From assembly GCA_030710605.1 (NCBI GenBank), contig CP092863.1:63898438-63962437 (forward strand): a stretch of 64,000 nt of DNA. The letters are read 5' to 3'. Source of the stretch: Cordylochernes scorpioides. Taxonomy: Eukaryota > Arthropoda > Arachnida > Pseudoscorpiones > Chernetidae. The position numbers and the translations under genes were made by a program. Of the stretch, positions 32,713 to 41,883 are shown piece by piece (position 1 is the stretch's first letter; each line of letters starts with the position of its first letter). Below the pieces are notes generated by a model that did not search any database, was not told where the DNA came from, and was given only the letters and a program-made list of their open reading frames with translations.

Positions 32713-33601
32713 GGTCTGTGTGTACTCTATAGATTCAAAAACCGTACATCCAATCGCCGTGAAATTTTGGGATATTATTAGGCATATCCCTGGAAAGGTT
32801 TACGAAAAATAATATCTTGAATATCTTTAATATCCTTAGAGTTATTTGCAGATTTGTAGCTTTAACTCGCAAGCATCGCCACCATTGAGACGGAGATAGA
32901 CTTAAGTTTGCTGCTCCTGATGACCTTGGGTCATCGTGTGAGTCACAGCATGATGCTACAAAAACACTCTCTATGGGAATTTTACAGCGTCGACAACCTG
33001 TAAGATTGCCTCTCTCATATATTATACTTTAAACATCTGCTTAATTAAAGCATTTCTCATTTGAAAGAGACTGCTCTCTTAACCCCCTTTAGACAACATT
33101 AAATCATATCCCGTGTCGTTTTTTTTATTCAACTTATCGAGTATTTTTCAAGGGACCCTTATCGAGTATTTTTCAAGGGACCGGGAAAATATGTTCACTA
33201 GATAAAACGATGATATTGTAATGTAGAAAATTAGGAAAGACAAAATTCAGGATGACACGGCACACAGGGACCGGGAAAATATAATCACTTTATCGAGAGA
33301 TTCACGACCATGATTTTATTCAACTTATCGAGTATTTATCAAGGGACCGGGAAAATATGTTCACTAGATAAAACGATGATTTTGTAATGTAGAAAATTAT
33401 GAAAGACAAAATTCAGGATGACACGGCCCACAGGGACCGGGAAAAAATGTTCACTTTATCGAGAGATTCAAATTTACGAGTTTCAAATTATCAAAATATA
33501 TCTCTTTTTTTATAAGTTTATAGAGAATTGTTTTAACAAATGTTCGTTAGACAAACCTTTACTCGGGTAAAACCTCGGGCGAAGCCGGGTACGTCCGCTA
33601 G
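32662..33601 (+). mobile_element. Helitron 1 (non-autonomous, 940 bp)
   Basis: It begins TCTATATATATAAAATTG at 32662 and ends CGGGCGAAGCCGGGT + ACGTCCG + CTAG at 33601. The outer bases are A (32661) and T (33602). The 5' TC, the GC-rich 3' hairpin, the terminal CTAG and the A/T target are the defining Helitron signs. A (GTCT)n stretch lies near the 5' end. Inside, at 33120-33480, a segment with GGGACCGGGAAAATATGTTC is duplicated at about 190-bp spacing. No Rep/helicase gene. The flanking sequence matches an uninterrupted copy of the same host repeat at 49081-49120 and 62030-62070. Confidence 0.9.
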
Positions 33602-33820
33602 TTATAAATAAAAGACAATTCGCTGAGGGAATAATTTCTTTTTTTTTCTCTCCTCAGCAAACTATCTTTTATTTATAAACCTGTCTTGATAAAAGCACAA
33701 TTTGAATTAGAGATTATAGCTACCCAAAAGAAAATAAGACCTAATCCAAATAAATTAATAGTGTGTGATGTTTCGGTAACACACTATTAGGCCTTATTTT
33801 CTTGTAGCTATAAATCTGTC
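33602..33820. repeat. RG hairpin repeat (right part) and FB1 fragment
   Basis: 33602-33690 continues the host repeat split by Helitron 1: TTATAAATAAAAGACAATTC is answered by its complement near 33660. 33695-33810 is an FB1 relic with CTAATCCAAATAAATTAATA and a shortened palindrome. Confidence 0.65.
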
Positions 33821-34419
33821 TCGTCACATGACCGCCCTTATCAATATTCTGCTGCAATTTTCAATGAGAATTATGACTCGCACCTTGCTGCTTTTGACAT
33901 GTGTGTTCTCTTAAGAACTTCTTCAGTGCCTTGATAGTTAGTCCATAGTAGATTTTACTTCAGTTTTATTGTGGCATGAAGCATGGCTTTGATGTTGTGG
34001 ATTGAAGCATGGCTTTAATGTTGTGGCCTCAATATAAAATGTCATCTTCTTAGAGGTAAGTCCTTGTCTTGGGCATAGGAGTCAGTCATAGCAAAACGGA
34101 GTACATTGCTCCTAAGTCTCTGCTCCATGATCTTCAGTTTGCCTTTCCTATCCTACCTAGCATCCCCACCAAGATACCACATAGAAAAATATATGGGAAG
34201 AGATGGTAATTTAGTTTGAAACATCACACCATATTCACAAAGAGCAGAGGGGCAAATTTTCTTTGTTTGGGAGTAACAGGATATTATTAATATGAATTCT
34301 TGTTTTTTCTTATCTCTTTGTGTGCAAAGATTGCACAAATTTCATGTTTCCATGCTTCTCAAGCTGTTTGATGATAAGTAGTGGCCTCTCCCAAAGGACC
34401 TTTTTAGTGGATATAATAA

Positions 34420-34735
34420 TTCTGCCTTTGCCGGTCCCAAGCCCAGATGAAAAAGGAGGAGAGGGAGCAGTAACAATTTCACTAAAAAACCTGAGCTCAG
34501 CTGGCCCAGCTGATAGTACTCTGTAAGGGCTCCTAATCCAGGGATACAGGATGAGCAGCATTTGTACTCCATGTTAGGAGCGGCTGCACATGGCGTCTGT
34601 TCCTCATGTCAGAGGCGGCCATTTCTTTTGGAGCTAAGTCGGCCTGGCACTGAGTAGTGCTCCCAGTCTTAATGACAAAGGAAGACGCATTCTACTTCAC
34701 CCAGTCATGATGGTTGAAGAAGAATGCATCTAATG
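34420..34735 (+). repeat. RD dispersed repeat
   Basis: Copy carrying CTTTGCCGGTCCCAAGCCC through TCATGATGGTT, in the same orientation as the copy at 3860. It is preceded by one diverged 138-bp-array unit on the opposite strand (34300-34380). Confidence 0.75.
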
Positions 34736-35037
34736 CAAGCCAAAATGTGTTCTCAATTAATAATGAGTGAATAAAATACTAAACCTTTCTCCTTCTCAAA
34801 CACAATATATGTATATACAGTAGAACCTCCCTGTAAAGGACACTTATTGCAGAGCCTAAGTGTCCTTTAGGGAGAAGTGTCCTCTTACCAGAGAGTTGCT
34901 ATATAGTTTTTTTTAATATATATATACTTATCTATTTAGTCTAAATTAGACAAGATCTTGGAGGTCATGCTCATAAAGAAGTTCAAGAACTCTTCTTGGT
35001 TCTCTGTATAGGGATCCCTTGTCATATATAGTAAAAA

Positions 35038-35552
35038 CTAGACGAATGACCCGGGCAACGCCCGGGTTTACCCGATTAAATGTTTTATTCAAACACTATT
35101 CGTTACAATTATAAATTGGCGCCGTGGATGTCACTCTTGTGAAACGTCCCGCTCCAAACTTTACAGTCAGATTAGTTACGATATAAATCTTCAAATCGAG
35201 CGAGCGTCTATAAATATTTCGATTTAGATCAAGTATTCTAATTAGTAAGCGAACTTTTATTAATAAAATTTTGAAAAGATTTCGATTTTAAACGTATTTA
35301 TAACCTTGATAGAGGGCGCTGTTCGTGAGCTAAGTAGAATAATTTGAATATATAGTTTTAATATTTAATTTATATATAATTTAAAATAACCTATCGTTGT
35401 CCTAGGTAGCCTAGTGGTCATGGCATCTGCCCGGTAAGTGGAAGGTCGTGGGTTCGATTCCCATCCCTTGACACTTTTTTTATTTTATCCATTCTGACCA
35501 AAATCTATCCGTGAACTTCACACAGACAGAATAAGGCAATTATATAAGTAGA
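35038..35552 (-). mobile_element. Helitron 3 (non-autonomous, 515 bp)
   Basis: On the minus strand it begins TCTACTTATATAATTGCC at 35552 and ends with the perfect hairpin CCCGGGCGTTGCCCGGG, then TCATTCGTCTAG at 35038. The flanks are A and T. Its target was the PG1 element around it, so insertion is later than PG1. It carries a tRNA-like sequence and lacks any coding region. Confidence 0.9.
35398..35473 (+). other. tRNA-like sequence inside Helitron 3
   Basis: Good internal promoter boxes are present: TAGCCTAGTGG (A box) and GGTTCGATTCC (B box). The T-arm pairs well (GTGGG with CCCAT) and a T run follows. The acceptor stem pairs only at its outer end (TGTC with GACA), so it is more likely a tRNA-derived SINE head or tRNA pseudogene than a working tRNA. 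Its 3' end resembles SINE-B (CCCATCCCTTGACAC). Confidence 0.55.
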
Positions 35553-35999
35553 TGGTAATTTTACAAATGAAAACTGTCCTTTATAGAGAGGTGTCCTCTA
35601 GTGTAAGTATCCTCTCATGGAGTATGTTCTACTGTATATATAGCAAACGACAATGGGAGAGAGAGAGACTGTGAACTTTTGGTTCAATATATAGGAGATT
35701 ATTTTAGATTAATTATAAAGGAAAATTCACTATATACCTGGCTTGTGCTTTAGCCAGGTTCTACTGTGTTTTGCTGTAAATAAGCATTTGCCTTATGATA
35801 TATGGTAGTGAGTGAAGACACACCATGTTACACATGTGCAAAGTCTAGTACCATAGCAAACATTGCTAATCATTCAACAAGAGAATTGAAGAAACAGTGG
35901 ATTTTTGATAGCCATAACCTGGGATCCAATATTTAGATTTTTTTCTAAAGAAAAAAATTGATTCAATAAACCCGATTTATACCTAATGAAAACATTAAG

Positions 36000-36265
36000 G
36001 CGCGAATGTTTCTTTCACAAATAAATCAAAACCTCTAATGTCCTTACTGCGATGATAAAATATTGGGAGAGCTTGGCTCATCAGTGGTGAACCCTCTCAG
36101 CGGTTAATAAATCAGACCGTTTCTTTAGAGTTCTAATACTGTATTGTATCATTCTGCTTATATATGCTACACTCTGAAAGATGGGATCTCAGAAATGGCA
36201 TTTAAGAAAACTATAGATATAAGCTTTTAGGACAGTATAATTACATATAAATATTTGTATCGAGC
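36000..36265 (-). repeat. RE dispersed repeat
   Basis: Same family and strand as the copy at 1445, with GTATTGTATCATTCTGCTTA and TATAAGCTTTTAGGACAGTA as landmarks. Confidence 0.7.
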
Positions 36266-36289
36266 AATGCTCTCCGGCGAAACCTGATT

Positions 36290-36595
36290 TTTGCAAAAAA
36301 GTCCAACCCCACCAATGAGTGCCATTTTATGAACTCTGTCGATTAATATTTGTAAATATTTATTTCTAAGTTCTAATTTGTTTGTTGTTTTGTTTGTTTC
36401 CTCTGTAATAGGTGCAAATATTTCATTATCACGCCGCTTGGTTGATTAATAAAATGAGAAAAAAAAAAAGAAACCAGTGAGTGCCGGTAACCAATTGGAG
36501 CTCTGACACATTTGTAAGTGCAAAAAGTCAAACTGCACTTTCTACATGAGGTGCACTTGAAGTCTCAAACTACCCACCATGATGGTACCCTGTGT
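36290..36595 (+). mobile_element. Diverged SINE-A with an internal insertion
   Basis: The body starts TTTTTGCAAAAAAGTCCAAC and is interrupted after AATGAGTGCC. It resumes after about 140 unrelated bases with CAGTGAGTGCCGGTAACCAA. The duplicated CARTGAGTGCC at the junctions could be the target duplication of the inserted piece. Confidence 0.6.
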
Positions 36596-36607
36596 TCAGA
36601 GGTTTAC

Positions 36608-36715
36608 CTGAACAGGTCCATCTGTCAGGCCTGTGTTGGCAGCTGAGAGAAGTTTGAGATGAGTATTCTTCTTTAGGCCCTCAAAGAGCTTCTTGAAGGT
36701 TTCCCTGGAGATGTT
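36608..36715 (-). CDS. tmod: Tropomodulin exon F (LRR), complete copy
   Basis: A 108-nt phase-0 exon between acceptor TGTGTTTCAG|AAC (36716) and donor GTTCAG|GTAAAC (36607). The peptide starts NISRETFKKLFEGLKKNTHL and ends GLTDGPVQ. It is the LRR just after the conserved SVNLNNIK motif of exon E, in the second actin-binding domain. The duplicated copy at 49703-49773 holds only the first 71 nt before the assembly gap. Confidence 0.9.
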
Positions 36716-36981
36716 CTGAAACACAGACAGTGGTCAGTACAGCCAGAATTTCTCTAATTGATAAGGCACAATTTGTATTATATAGTTTATAAGCATAAGG
36801 TAATAAGACCATATCCAGATAAATAAATAGTGTGTGTTGTTTCAGTAACAGTGTTGTTACCATCATCAGACATCAACTAAAGAATATGTCAAGCTCGAGG
36901 AGCATGAACTCATGGAATTCATGTAAGCTTTACACAAGGGGATAAGAAACAACAACAGAATATGTCAACTAAAGAAGTTTG

Positions 36982-37305
36982 GGGGTTAGTGGAAGGATGG
37001 TCTAAACCATTAGTTTTCGACCGCTACGACCCAGATCAAATCCCGCATTGGATACTTTTTTTCTAATAAAAAAAGTATGCTCCAATGGACCCCCAATTAT
37101 TGCAAAAGTCCAACCCCACCAGCTAGTGCAAGTAATCAAACGGGGCTCTGGCACATTTGTAAGTGCAAAGTTGAACTGCTTTTCACATGTGTAGATATGT
37201 GGTGCACTTACAGTAAAAGTAGTCCCCAACTTCTAACCACCATGATTATCATGGTCTGTACTACGTGTACTGATATAATAATAATAATTAAAAAAAAAAA
37301 AGAAT
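36982..37305 (+). mobile_element. SINE-A, full length
   Basis: Head GTTAGTGGAAGGATGGTCTA, T run, body, palindromic block and ATAATAATAATTAAAAAA tail. The copy at 50040-50345 is its duplicate in arm 2. It lies in the intron between exons F and E. Confidence 0.85.
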
Positions 37306-37309
37306 TTGG

Positions 37310-37560
37310 ATTATAGATTAGAAACACAAGGTAATAAGACCTAATCCAAAAAAATAAATAGGTTGTGATGCTTCGGTAACACATTTTTACCATCATCCGA
37401 CAAAAGTATTGAATATTATCAGTACTTTCTTTCAAACTATCATTTAGTACTTTTGATTGAAGATTGTACCAATGCTGTTATCAAAACGTCACACACTATT
37501 TATTTATTTGGATTTGGTCTTATTACCTTGTGTTCATAATCTATAATCCAAATTGTACCT
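37310..37560. repeat. FB1 element, long form
   Basis: An imperfect hairpin between GGATTATAGATTAGAAACAC and ACAAGGTAATAAGAC on the left and CTTATTACCTTGTGTTC plus TATAATCCAAATTGTACC on the right. The centre has two GTTAC-type palindromes. Confidence 0.7.
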
Positions 37561-37674
37561 TTTGATTTGTATTTGGTCTCTTATTACCTTGTAGTTTTCA
37601 AGTTATAAATTGATCAATAACAGGATTGTGTAACCCAATTTAACAAGACCAAGAGAGAGAGAGAGAGAATGTAC

Positions 37675-37805
37675 CTTGATGTTATTGAGGTTTACTGAGG
37701 TGAGAGTGGGGTCGTTGTTGGCAATCAGTCTCACTGTAGCTTCCACATCTGTGTCATTGTCGGGTTCTGGGGGCAGGATCTTGAGGGGGGCAGCTTTCAC
37801 AAGAC
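37675..37805 (-). CDS. tmod: Tropomodulin exon E (start of LRR domain), arm 1
   Basis: A 131-nt exon from acceptor CTGCTGCAG|GTC (37806) to donor ATCAAG|GTACAT (37674), phase 1 in and phase 0 out. It encodes a linker (VKAAPLKILPPEPDNDTDVE) and then LTSVNLNNIK. NDTDVE and VNLNNI are among the most conserved motifs of tropomodulins and leiomodins and mark the start of the LRR actin-binding domain. Identical to the arm 2 copy. Confidence 0.92.
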
Positions 37806-37850
37806 CTGCAGCAGGACAACACTGCTTACTGAATACGGAAGAAACATATA

Positions 37851-38025
37851 CAGTAAAACCTCCCTGGAAAAGACACCTAATTACAGAGCCAAAGTGTCCA
37901 TTAGGGAGAGGTGTCTTCTTACTGGAGAGTAGCTAAATAGTAAAAATGATAATTTTGACAATGAAAACTGTTCTTTGTAGAGAGGTATCCTCTAGCGGGA
38001 GTGTCCTCTCATGGAGGTTCTACTG
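37851..38025 (+). mobile_element. PG1 MITE
   Basis: Full-length with CAGTAAAACCTCCCTGG start and GGAGGTTCTACTG end, in the intron between exons E and D. Present at the same place in arm 2 (50837-51011), so it predates the divergence of the two copies. Confidence 0.85.
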
Positions 38026-38136
38026 TATATATAAAACCAGTACTACATCGCACAAGAGTTACACAACTAGTTCTGCTGTAGATAAACTATTTGAACGGCA
38101 GTAAAAAGGAGGATTCAACAAGGGTAGATAACTTAC

Positions 38137-38226
38137 CGTCAAACTTGTCTCCTTTTTTCTGCTGCTTGCTGAGCTGGGTAGTGTGGTACTGGTCCTGGGA
38201 GAGCATGCTGTGGAGCCCCAGGATGG
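38137..38226 (-). CDS. tmod: Tropomodulin exon D, arm 1
   Basis: A 90-nt exon between acceptor GTGCTACAG|CC (38227) and donor GACG|GTAAGT (38136), phase 1 at both ends. With the last base of exon C it reads AILGLHSMLSQDQYH then QLSKQQKKGDKFD. The AILG(L/M)H motif follows the second tropomyosin-binding helix in the family. One synonymous third-position difference (ACT against ACC) separates it from arm 2. Confidence 0.9.
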
Positions 38227-38344
38227 CTGTAGCACACATTGTCTGGAGAGTCAGTCACTTCTTCAGCGCATATCTTGTTCTCAGCATTACTGCTGGTGCC
38301 ACATTCAATAATGAACAGAATTCCATACATTAATCCTTTTTTTA

Positions 38345-39510
38345 TAAGGTAACAAGACCAAATCCAAATAAGTAGCAGAAGCATTGTTACCATCATCAGA
38401 AAAAATAACTGAATGATAGATTAAAACTACAAGGTAATAAGACCATATCCAAAAAAATAGTATATGACGTTTCAGTAACAGTGTTGTTACCATCATCAGA
38501 CAAAAGTACTGAATGATAGAATAAAACTACAAGGCAATAAGATCAAATCCAAATAAATAAATAGTGTGTTACATTTAGGTAACAGCAGCATTGTTACCAT
38601 CATCAGACAAAAGTACTGAATAAAACTACAAGGTAACAAGACCAAATCCAAATAAATAAATAGTGTGTTACATTTCAGTAACAGCGTTGTTACCATCATC
38701 AGACAAAAGTACTGAATAAAACTACAAGGTAACAAGACCAAATCCAAATAAATAAATAGTGTGTTACATTTCAGTAACAGCAGCATTGTTACCATCATCA
38801 GACAAAAGTACTGAATAAAACTACAAGGTAACAAGACCAAATCCAAATAAATAGTGTGTGACATTTCGGTAACAGCAACATTGTTACCATCATCAGACAA
38901 AAGTACTGAATAAAACTACAAGGTGATAAGACCAAATCCAAATAAATAAATAGTGTGTTACATTTCAGTAACAGCGTTGTTACCATCATCAGACAAAAGT
39001 ACTGAATAAAACTACATGGTAACAAGACCAAATCCAAATAAATAAATAGTGTGTTACATTTCAGTAACAGCAACATTGTTACCATCATCAGACAAAAGTA
39101 CTGAATAAAACTACATGGTAACAAGACCAAATCCAAATGAATAAATAGTGTATGACATTTAGGTAACAGCAACATTGTTACCATCATCAGACAAACATAC
39201 TGAATAAAACTACAAGGCAACAAGACAAAATCCAAATGAATAAATAGTGCATGACATTTCGGTAACAGCAGCATTGTTACCATCATCAGACAAAAGTACT
39301 GAATTAAACTACAAAGTAATAAGACCAAATCCAAATATATAAATAGTATATTATGTTTCAGTAACAGCGTTGTTACCATCATCAGACAAAAGTACTGAAT
39401 GATAGAATAAAACTACAAGGTAACAAGACCAAATCCAAATATATAAATAGTATATGATGTTTCAGTAACAGCAACATTGTTACCATCATTAGACAAAAGT
39501 ATTGAATGAT
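38345..39510. repeat. Tandem array of FB1 half-units, 12 copies
   Basis: Units of about 92-108 bp each contain GGTAACAAGACCAAATCCAA, TAGTGTGTKACATTTCRGTA, GTTACCATCATCAGACAAA and AGTACTGAATAAAAC. Twelve CATCATYAGA markers are seen from 38394 to 39486. The unit is one arm of the FB1 hairpin. Long minus-strand frames here are translations of the array. It lies in the intron between exons D and C. Confidence 0.9.
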
Positions 39511-39639
39511 AGATTTGTTGGATAATGGTAACAATGATAACAATGCTGTTACTGTTATATATGCCTAATATGTAAATATTCACAGATAGAATTGAAGGAC
39601 TACTCTGTGGAATAAGAAGATGGACCAATGACCAACAAT

Positions 39640-40060
39640 AGACAACAGGAGGTTTGTTTACCTTTTTATCATGATGTAGGAATAAATTATTTAATCCTAA
39701 ACTTGTTGTTATGGATCTGTTTGAAGTTTATATGTTAATTTTGTATTTATTCTTATTTTTAAATTCATAGAATCATTTTTTTGGCAGACAAATTCAATTT
39801 TCATCATCATCATTTTAAAATTATTATGGTTTTTTTTTTTTCCTTTGTTAGTTATCAAATCATTTATAATTGTAGTTTCTTTTTTGTTTTGTTGTGTTCC
39901 TTTTTAAGCAATAAAATATATAGAACTAAGGTGTAATATTCAATTCAAGCATATGGAACCAATATCGATTCATTTTTAAAACAAAGCAAAATCATAAGCT
40001 TATACAACTTTCACTTTTTCATACAGAATCATTAAAATATAAAACAGTTACCATCACACA
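39640..40060. other. Intron sequence, nothing recognised
   Basis: AT-rich sequence between the FB1 array and a SINE-A. It shows no repeat family or conserved signal beyond T runs. Arm 2 is near identical. Confidence 0.6.
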
Positions 40061-40062
40061 CA

Positions 40063-40300
40063 GGGGGTCGATGGAAGGATGGTCTAAACTGTTGGTTTTT
40101 GACTGCTACGACCCGGGTTTGATTCCCGCATTGAGCACTTTTTTCTGATAAAAAAAAAAAAAAAATGCTCCAATGCCCCCCGATTCTTGCAAAAGTCCAA
40201 AAGTGTAGATATGTGGTGCACTTACAGTAAAAGCAGTCGCCTTCTTCTACCCACAATGATTATCATGGCCTGTACGTGTACTAGGGATAAGCAAAAAAAA
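40063..40300 (+). mobile_element. SINE-A with internal deletion
   Basis: The head is well preserved (GGTCGATGGAAGGATGG and B box GGTTTGATTCCCGC). The body jumps from GCAAAAGTCCAA directly to AAGTGTAGATATGTGG, losing about 75 bases. Arm 2 has the same deletion at 52657-52900. Confidence 0.85.
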
Positions 40301-40318
40301 AAACATCATATACTATTT

Positions 40319-40508
40319 GATAAGGCACAATTTGGATTATAGATTATAAACACAAGGTAATAAGACCAAATCCAAATAAATAAATAGTGTGTGACGTTTT
40401 GGTAACAATGCTGTTACCGAAACGTCGCACACTATTTTTGTCTGAAGATGGTAACAACGCTGTTACCGAAACGTCCACACTATTTATTTGGTTTTATTAC
40501 CTTGTGTT
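40319..40508 (+). mobile_element. FB1 element with exact 12-bp target-site duplication
   Basis: It starts GATAAGGCACAATTTGGATT and ends TTATTACCTTGTGTT. The exact direct repeat CATATACTATTT flanks it at 40307-40318 and 40509-40520. The centre contains an extra partial unit compared with arm 2 (GTCTGAAGATGGTAACAACG). Confidence 0.85.
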
Positions 40509-40609
40509 CATATACTATTTATATATTTAGATTAGGTATTATAACCTTCTATAGTTTGTTGTGTCCAGAACAAGTAGATAAGAAGAACAGTAGCCATGTA
40601 AGCACCAAC

Positions 40610-40732
40610 CTGCCAAGTCCACCAGCTCGTGTTCCTCGGCACTGTTAAGGGCCACCTCATACTCCTGGTCCAAGTCCAGTTCCACTTCTTCTATCTTGGG
40701 CTTGGGACTTTCTTTGGGGATCCATATTTTGC
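40610..40732 (-). CDS. tmod: Tropomodulin exon C (second tropomyosin-binding region), arm 1
   Basis: A 123-nt exon between acceptor TTCAG|GC (40733) and donor GGCAG|GTTGGT (40609), phase 1 at both ends. It encodes KIWIPKESPKPKIEEVELDL then DQEYEVALNSAEEHELVDLA. The K-x-W-(I/V)-PK motif precedes the second tropomyosin-binding helix, and the acidic L-E-A-L-x-x-A helix is typical. Only one synonymous change (CAG against CAA) separates the two arms. Confidence 0.92.
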
Positions 40733-40794
40733 CTGAACACAAACTTCCATAATGTAAAGTATTATATTTATAATACAATATAATGCAGCTATGC

Positions 40795-41166
40795 TTATAG
40801 AACGATGTTTAACAAGTTTTACCGCAAATGTTTCTTTTTTACAGAACGAAAAATTATAATTTTCATTATTTAAGGAGAAATAACGACTATTTCTATCCTT
40901 AGAAATGAAGTATGAAAAGGATGAATTGTGAAGAGTAATGATAAACAGAAAATAAAAGTGTCCAGGGATTTGACTACCCATATATTTCCCATCCCTGGAC
41001 ACTTTTATTTTTCCGTTCATCATTACTCTTCACAATTCGTTCTTTCATACTTCATCCCTAAGGATAAGAATTGTCATTATTTCTCCTTAAATAATGAAAA
41101 TTACAATTTTTCATTCTGTAAAAAAGAAACATTTGTGGTAAAACTTGTTAAATGTTGTTCTATAAA
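40795..41166. repeat. Near-perfect palindrome made of two SINE-B bodies
   Basis: Arms of about 180 bp run from TTATAGAAC at 40795 to GTTCTATAA at 41166. They hold ACATTTGTGGT, TTCTCCTTAAATAATG, CTAAGGATA, TCACAATTC and GTGTCCAGGGAT on both sides. The centre is about 15 unpaired bases. Each arm matches the SINE-B body at 21870-22050. Arm 2 carries the same structure at 53345-53716. Confidence 0.85.
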
Positions 41167-41206
41167 GTATTATATATATATATATAGTTTCCATTCAATC
41201 AAAGTA

Positions 41207-41381
41207 CAGTAGAACTTGTATAATTCAAAGCCCAAGGGACCAAAAAAAAATTCAAAATATCCAAAAATTCAGATTAAAAACAGAAATTATATTTATATGA
41301 GATTCTAGGAACCAAGATAAATATTTGAATTGAAGATGTTTTCGAATTAAAAAAGACGTTCGAATTATCCAAGTTCTACTG
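41207..41381. mobile_element. PG3 MITE
   Basis: Termini CAGTAGAACTTGTATAATTC and GAATTATCCAAGTTCTACTG with TA on both sides. Inner AATTCGAA-like blocks. It is a non-autonomous element with the same CAGTAGAAC start as PG1 but a different body. Duplicate at 53756-53927. Confidence 0.8.
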
Positions 41382-41462
41382 TAATAGATTTTTGATGGTC
41401 AATCAAATTAGAAATGCTATCGGAAATTTTTTGCCCGAGCCTCTATATATAAATCTCAATAC

Positions 41463-41642
41463 CGTAGAACCTCCCTGTAAAGGACAATACCTAATCACAG
41501 AGTCAAAGTGTTCTTTAGAGAGAGGTGTCCTCTAACTGGAGAGCTGAAAAATAGTAAAAATGGTAATTTTGGATATGAAAACTGTCCTTTGTAGAGAGGT
41601 GTCCTCTAGCGTGAGTGTTCTCTCATGGAGTATGTTCTACTG
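41463..41642 (+). mobile_element. PG1 MITE
   Basis: Full-length, with a C-to-G change in the first terminus (CCGTAGAACCTCCCTG) and an ATGGAGTATGTTCTACTG right end. Duplicate at 54009-54188. Confidence 0.8.
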
Positions 41643-41723
41643 TATATGATTTTAGAGACCTATTTGAACACAAGCACTGTGTTTGTCTATTACATAAGAT
41701 GGCAAGAGGACTGATTCTCCTAC

Positions 41724-41883
41724 CTCTTTTCATCCCCAGCTGGAAGGGCTGTTGCTCAGGCCAGTCTTCCTGTTCCTTGGCATATTTCTCCAGGTACTGC
41801 AGGAGCTTCCTGCGGTTCAGAGGTCCTGTGGGGGCCTTCTTGGTCTGGTCCTTACACCGTTGGTTGGGGGGAATATGTGGGTC
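41724..41883 (-). CDS. tmod: Tropomodulin exon B (first actin-binding region), arm 1
   Basis: A 160-nt exon from acceptor CTGAGGTAG|GAC (41884) to donor AAAAGAG|GTAGGA (41723), phase 0 in and phase 1 out. The peptide starts DPHIPPNQRCKDQTKKAPTG and includes LNRRKLLQYLEKYAKEQ. The PP-x-x-R-x-K-x-x-T-x-K-x-x-T-G-P-(L/F) pattern is the first actin-binding site of tropomodulins. Just upstream of the acceptor, in the intron, is a run of eight TG dinucleotides; arm 2 has seven. Exons of the two arms look identical. Confidence 0.92.

Larger units (their letters stand above)
34818..35634 (+). mobile_element. PG1 MITE split by Helitron 3
   Basis: The left part (34818-34907) starts CAGTAGAACCTCCCTG. 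The right part (35553-35634) starts TGGTAATTTTACAAATG and ends TTCTACTG. Between them lie about 120 bases of unidentified sequence bounded by a repeated TATATAG, then Helitron 3. Intact PG1 copies read AGTAAAAATGGTAATTTT at the Helitron junction. Confidence 0.8.

Noticed and set aside
35398-35473. Functional tRNA gene
   Set aside because: Promoter boxes and T-arm are good but the acceptor stem pairs in only about four positions, and the sequence lies in a Helitron with a SINE-like 3' flank.
38496-39382. Long minus-strand frames with a repeated MVTMLLLPKCHTLFIYLDL-type hydrophobic peptide, resembling a membrane-repeat protein
   Set aside because: They are exact translations of the FB1 tandem array. 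The unit length keeps the frame open by chance, and the same frame appears wherever FB1 is present.
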